A stretch of DNA of 64,000 bases from Sweltsa coloradensis (Eukaryota; Arthropoda; Insecta; Plecoptera; Chloroperlidae). Of the stretch, positions 61,074 to 64,000 are shown piece after piece. The number at the start of each line of letters is the position of its first letter. The stretch's first letter is position 1. The stretch is from positions 963,376-1,027,375 of the forward strand of contig JAMZAV010000066.1 in NCBI GenBank assembly GCA_024449915.1, in the 5' to 3' direction. The translations under genes and the position numbers were made by a program. The notes beneath the pieces were generated by a model that was given only the letters and a program-made list of their open reading frames with translations, had not been told where the DNA came from and did not search any database.

Positions 61074-62835
61074 ATCTTGTGTCTCGAATGAGAATGTGTA
61101 GCCTACATTAGGCAGACTGTTATACGAAGCTGTTGCAGTGGCGGCTTGCCATGACACCGGTATCCAGCAAGGGCATGTCATCTTAGGGGATGCTACAATC
61201 TGTTTGGCGCCGGTTCAAGTCACCACTGAGGAGCTGATATTCAATGTAAGGGCTAATTGTGGTGTAGATTCCTTACTAATGCACTTAGAGGCTAGGTTTA
61301 TACTGCAGCATTCCAAATATTATTAACTTGCTCTATGGGTTTTTATGTAAATATTTAATTTTTGTTGCGATTGACAAGACATATTGCTTTTCGATTTTAA
61401 CTTATCTACTTTTGACACGGAAAGTATTTTTTAAATTTGTATTTTATATTTTGTATCACTTAGTTTATTTAAATTTAATAACTATAATACAAAATCGGAT
61501 ACAAGTTAAAAAGTCACCTCTTTGTGTATAATTATACATAATTTCATATAGGATAAAATTAATAGTTCACAGTTATATGGAGATTCTGAACATACAACAT
61601 TCAATTTTGCTAGAGTCAACATTATTGAATCAGTGTTTTGTTAGTCGCGACCTCGAAGAGATGTGCAAGAATCAACGCTTATAATATATCTACGTTATAA
61701 CCTGTGATAAGGAAAGATACGGTGTTAGTTCCTCGTTAACGTAAAATATGCAGGAAACGTCTACGATCTTGTTATACCTTAGGATAGTATTGTTTTACAA
61801 TTGCATTACATTATTTGAAGATTTGCAAATACATCGATCTAGGAAATGTATTTATCTTCCGCTACCTGTAGCTCCGACTCGATTAGTTCCGTCGTTGTGC
61901 AGAGCTAACTAGCTAGATGTGTGTAAGAAATCTCAATCTCATACCAAAACGAACGGCTTACTGCCCTCCCCTCTAGCCCTTAGATCTGAAGGGCGATTCT
62001 CTAAGGTCCGTGATAGAAACGCCACACGTTACACAACCAACGGCGTTGATATCACATTTCGAGAATCGCCCTGCTGGTTCGAAACAATGTGTAGTAGGCC
62101 TACATGCGTAGGAGATGTAATCTTACTTAATCAACTGACTGAATCAATCACAACATTGATACATTTTAATTTCAATGTTTATTTTATTTTTCTTCTTACA
62201 CATCTTAAACACATTCGTATTAGAATTAGTATGTTTTAATGTATATTGAATTTACTGAGGCAAACGTGACGCTAGCTATAGTAGTGCAATAATTATGTAT
62301 AAACATTCCTTCAGTTAAGCTACGTTATCCATGAAGGGGATTTTAGCTTAAAAGAACTATAGTACACCAATGACAATACCAATAATATTATTGTGTGCTT
62401 TCTCAACTTTTACGGACATGACAATTTTCAAGTTTTATTATAATTTTAAGTATTTTGATAAATATAATTATTTTCGTCATTCTGATTTGAATTTGATACT
62501 CATTATTTATAAGACTACTGAGTTGTTAACTGTCCATCATTGTATTCTTACTTTTCTGTCACGAAATTGAATTAGGGGAGCCCATGAGTAGATGCTCTTT
62601 TATAAAACCATGTATCATTTAAGTTCCTGTGTTTCAGCCTAGTGTGTATTTATTTATACAATATTTTTTATATTTTTACATCTATTTATAAAATGTTTCC
62701 TAATTTATTACATTATAAGTTATAAATACATCACATGTAAATATAAATATGGTACATTCATTTTTTGTATACTAGAGTCACGAATGTGTATTTATTGACT
62801 GAACGGATGGCAATAAAGCATCAATATGATAATTA
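61074..62835 (+). other. Presumed 3'UTR of the cytokine-like gene, AU-rich
   Basis: No new splice signals or coding exon are evident after the stop codon, and the first canonical AATAAA is at 62812. The distal part carries repeated ATTTA pentamers, including the overlapping TATTTATTTATA at 62647-62658 and further copies near 62684, 62703 and 62791. Such AU-rich elements destabilise cytokine mRNAs in vertebrates and insects. The surrounding DNA is AT-rich, so some of these are expected by chance. Confidence 0.5.
62812..62817 (+). terminator. Polyadenylation signal AATAAA
   Basis: First canonical AATAAA downstream of the stop codon at 61073, preceded by several U-rich and UGUA-containing stretches. 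Cleavage is expected about 15-25 bases later. Confidence 0.5.
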
Positions 62836-64000
62836 CAAAATGTAGTAGGCCTACGTATATTTACAAAATCTAACCATATCCATTCATCACTCCAATCTTA
62901 TCATTTCCCTTTCACATTCCAAAAATAATGATAATAATCCAAACATGTTAATTTCACCTGCGGTAAGATGGCGATTCTACAGATCTCACTTTGCACTAGT
63001 GACAAAGTAATCACAGATGCGGTGTGCTATAAATGTGTACTGTTGCGTTGCATGTTTAAATTATGTCTATGGATAATTTAATTTCCTTTTAATTGTGTGC
63101 ACTGCCGACTGCCGAATTTAATCTGTGTTACTGTTATATATTATAATTAACATGTTACAGAAATGTTAAAATGTGGCCTCAATAATTCTGCTGTGTGCGG
63201 AGATCTAACGTTGCTCTAATAGCTCTTTTAAATCAGGGTTTTAACTTTTTCGTCAAATATTTTGTCGCGAAGTTGCAAGCAAATTAAACTATGCTTAATG
63301 AAAAAGTTTAGTTGGGAACTTTACTTGATATTGCTAGTATTAGTATTAGTAGTTTTAGGGCGCTTTAACAGCTAAGGTTGGTTGGTGTATCCATAGTGAT
63401 AAACTGGCACCATTTCCAAAAAGTTTGAGTATTTCTATGTCACAACGAATAGAAACTAAGGAGCATACAAAAAGATGGCCCATCCATCAACGCGATTGTG
63501 ATAACCAAAACATTGTCATGCCATCCAAACTTTGTATTATAAATTGTCGCCGATAAAATAGTAGTCGCTTTGGCAATTTGTACCCGACCGAACTAATGTG
63601 CGTATCCGTTTGTAGTTCTACTCTTCACGTTGACGAGCGCCACCGTCATGGAAAGCACTGACCTATAATTCGACAAGACCGACGACTACCTCTTTATCGA
63701 CCACTGAAATTTACAGCGGTCGAAGCGTTTCTGTGTTTGTTTTTACATTTTACTATAAAGTCGAGAAAGTGGAGTATCATATTTCATTGCAAAGCTTTAT
63801 AGTTCAAAAAGCGTGTTCTATGAATATTAAAACCAGATCATTCTGAAAAGTATTGGATTTTGAAGTGTGAGTCTATGCGAACGTTATAAGTCTTTGTTTG
63901 ATGTGACGTCAAACATGGGCGACGAATCAGAAACAAGGACAACGAAATGACAGGCTGCTAAAATCAGCTGTTTATGTGAAGTTTGTGTAAGCCAGTATTT
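62836..64000. other. No recognisable feature downstream of the gene
   Basis: AT-rich, no repeat family or exon noticed in the last 1.1 kb. Confidence 0.5.

Overview
This is eukaryotic nuclear DNA: AT-rich, intron-containing, about half made of transposons and simple repeats, with one convincing protein-coding gene. The repeat content, the short palindrome TAGGCCTA recurring through the window, and a TATA box followed 31 bp later by a TCAGT initiator suggest an arthropod, most likely an insect. This is inference; no rRNA, mitochondrial or housekeeping gene is present to confirm it.

Gene region (about 53.4-62.9 kb, + strand). Four exons with consensus splice sites join in frame into a 330-residue secreted protein: signal peptide, four predicted amphipathic helices with four cysteines, and a basic Pro/Ser/Thr-rich tail. 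Intron phases are 1, 0, 0. This is the architecture of a long-chain helical cytokine (IL-6/Unpaired type); I propose it as a candidate cytokine and could not confirm it by similarity. Its promoter has a CRE palindrome, an E-box, a GATA site, a STAT-type site and a kappaB-like site within 70 bp. The presumed 3'UTR is about 1.76 kb, AU-rich, and ends at an AATAAA. A possible alternative first exon, with a splice donor of the same phase, lies 9 kb upstream at about 44.75-44.90 kb.

Transposon region (the remainder). At least a dozen elements of about 0.6-0.8 kb fit non-autonomous Helentron/Helitron2 structure: the 5' terminal sequence is repeated inverted just inside the 3' end, followed by a short hairpin and a terminal TTCCTAG. 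They fall into at least three related families. Three hAT-type elements have exact 8-bp target duplications. Two of these are nested in each other, the inner one holding two Helentron-like copies (3929-7166); the third (29923-31133) also holds one. A palindromic complex covers about 18.95-21.01 kb and contains a 677-bp inverted-repeat element with its own target duplication. tRNA-derived SINEs, retroelement 3' ends with (AAT)n tails, a 116-bp tandem array, a 51-bp minisatellite and several microsatellites fill other parts.

Most of 7.2-12.4, 12.9-16.4, 21.8-23.7, 26.2-29.9, 33.7-42.4 and 48.1-53.4 kb shows no recognisable gene. The open reading frames there are short, lack splice context and code for nothing I recognise.
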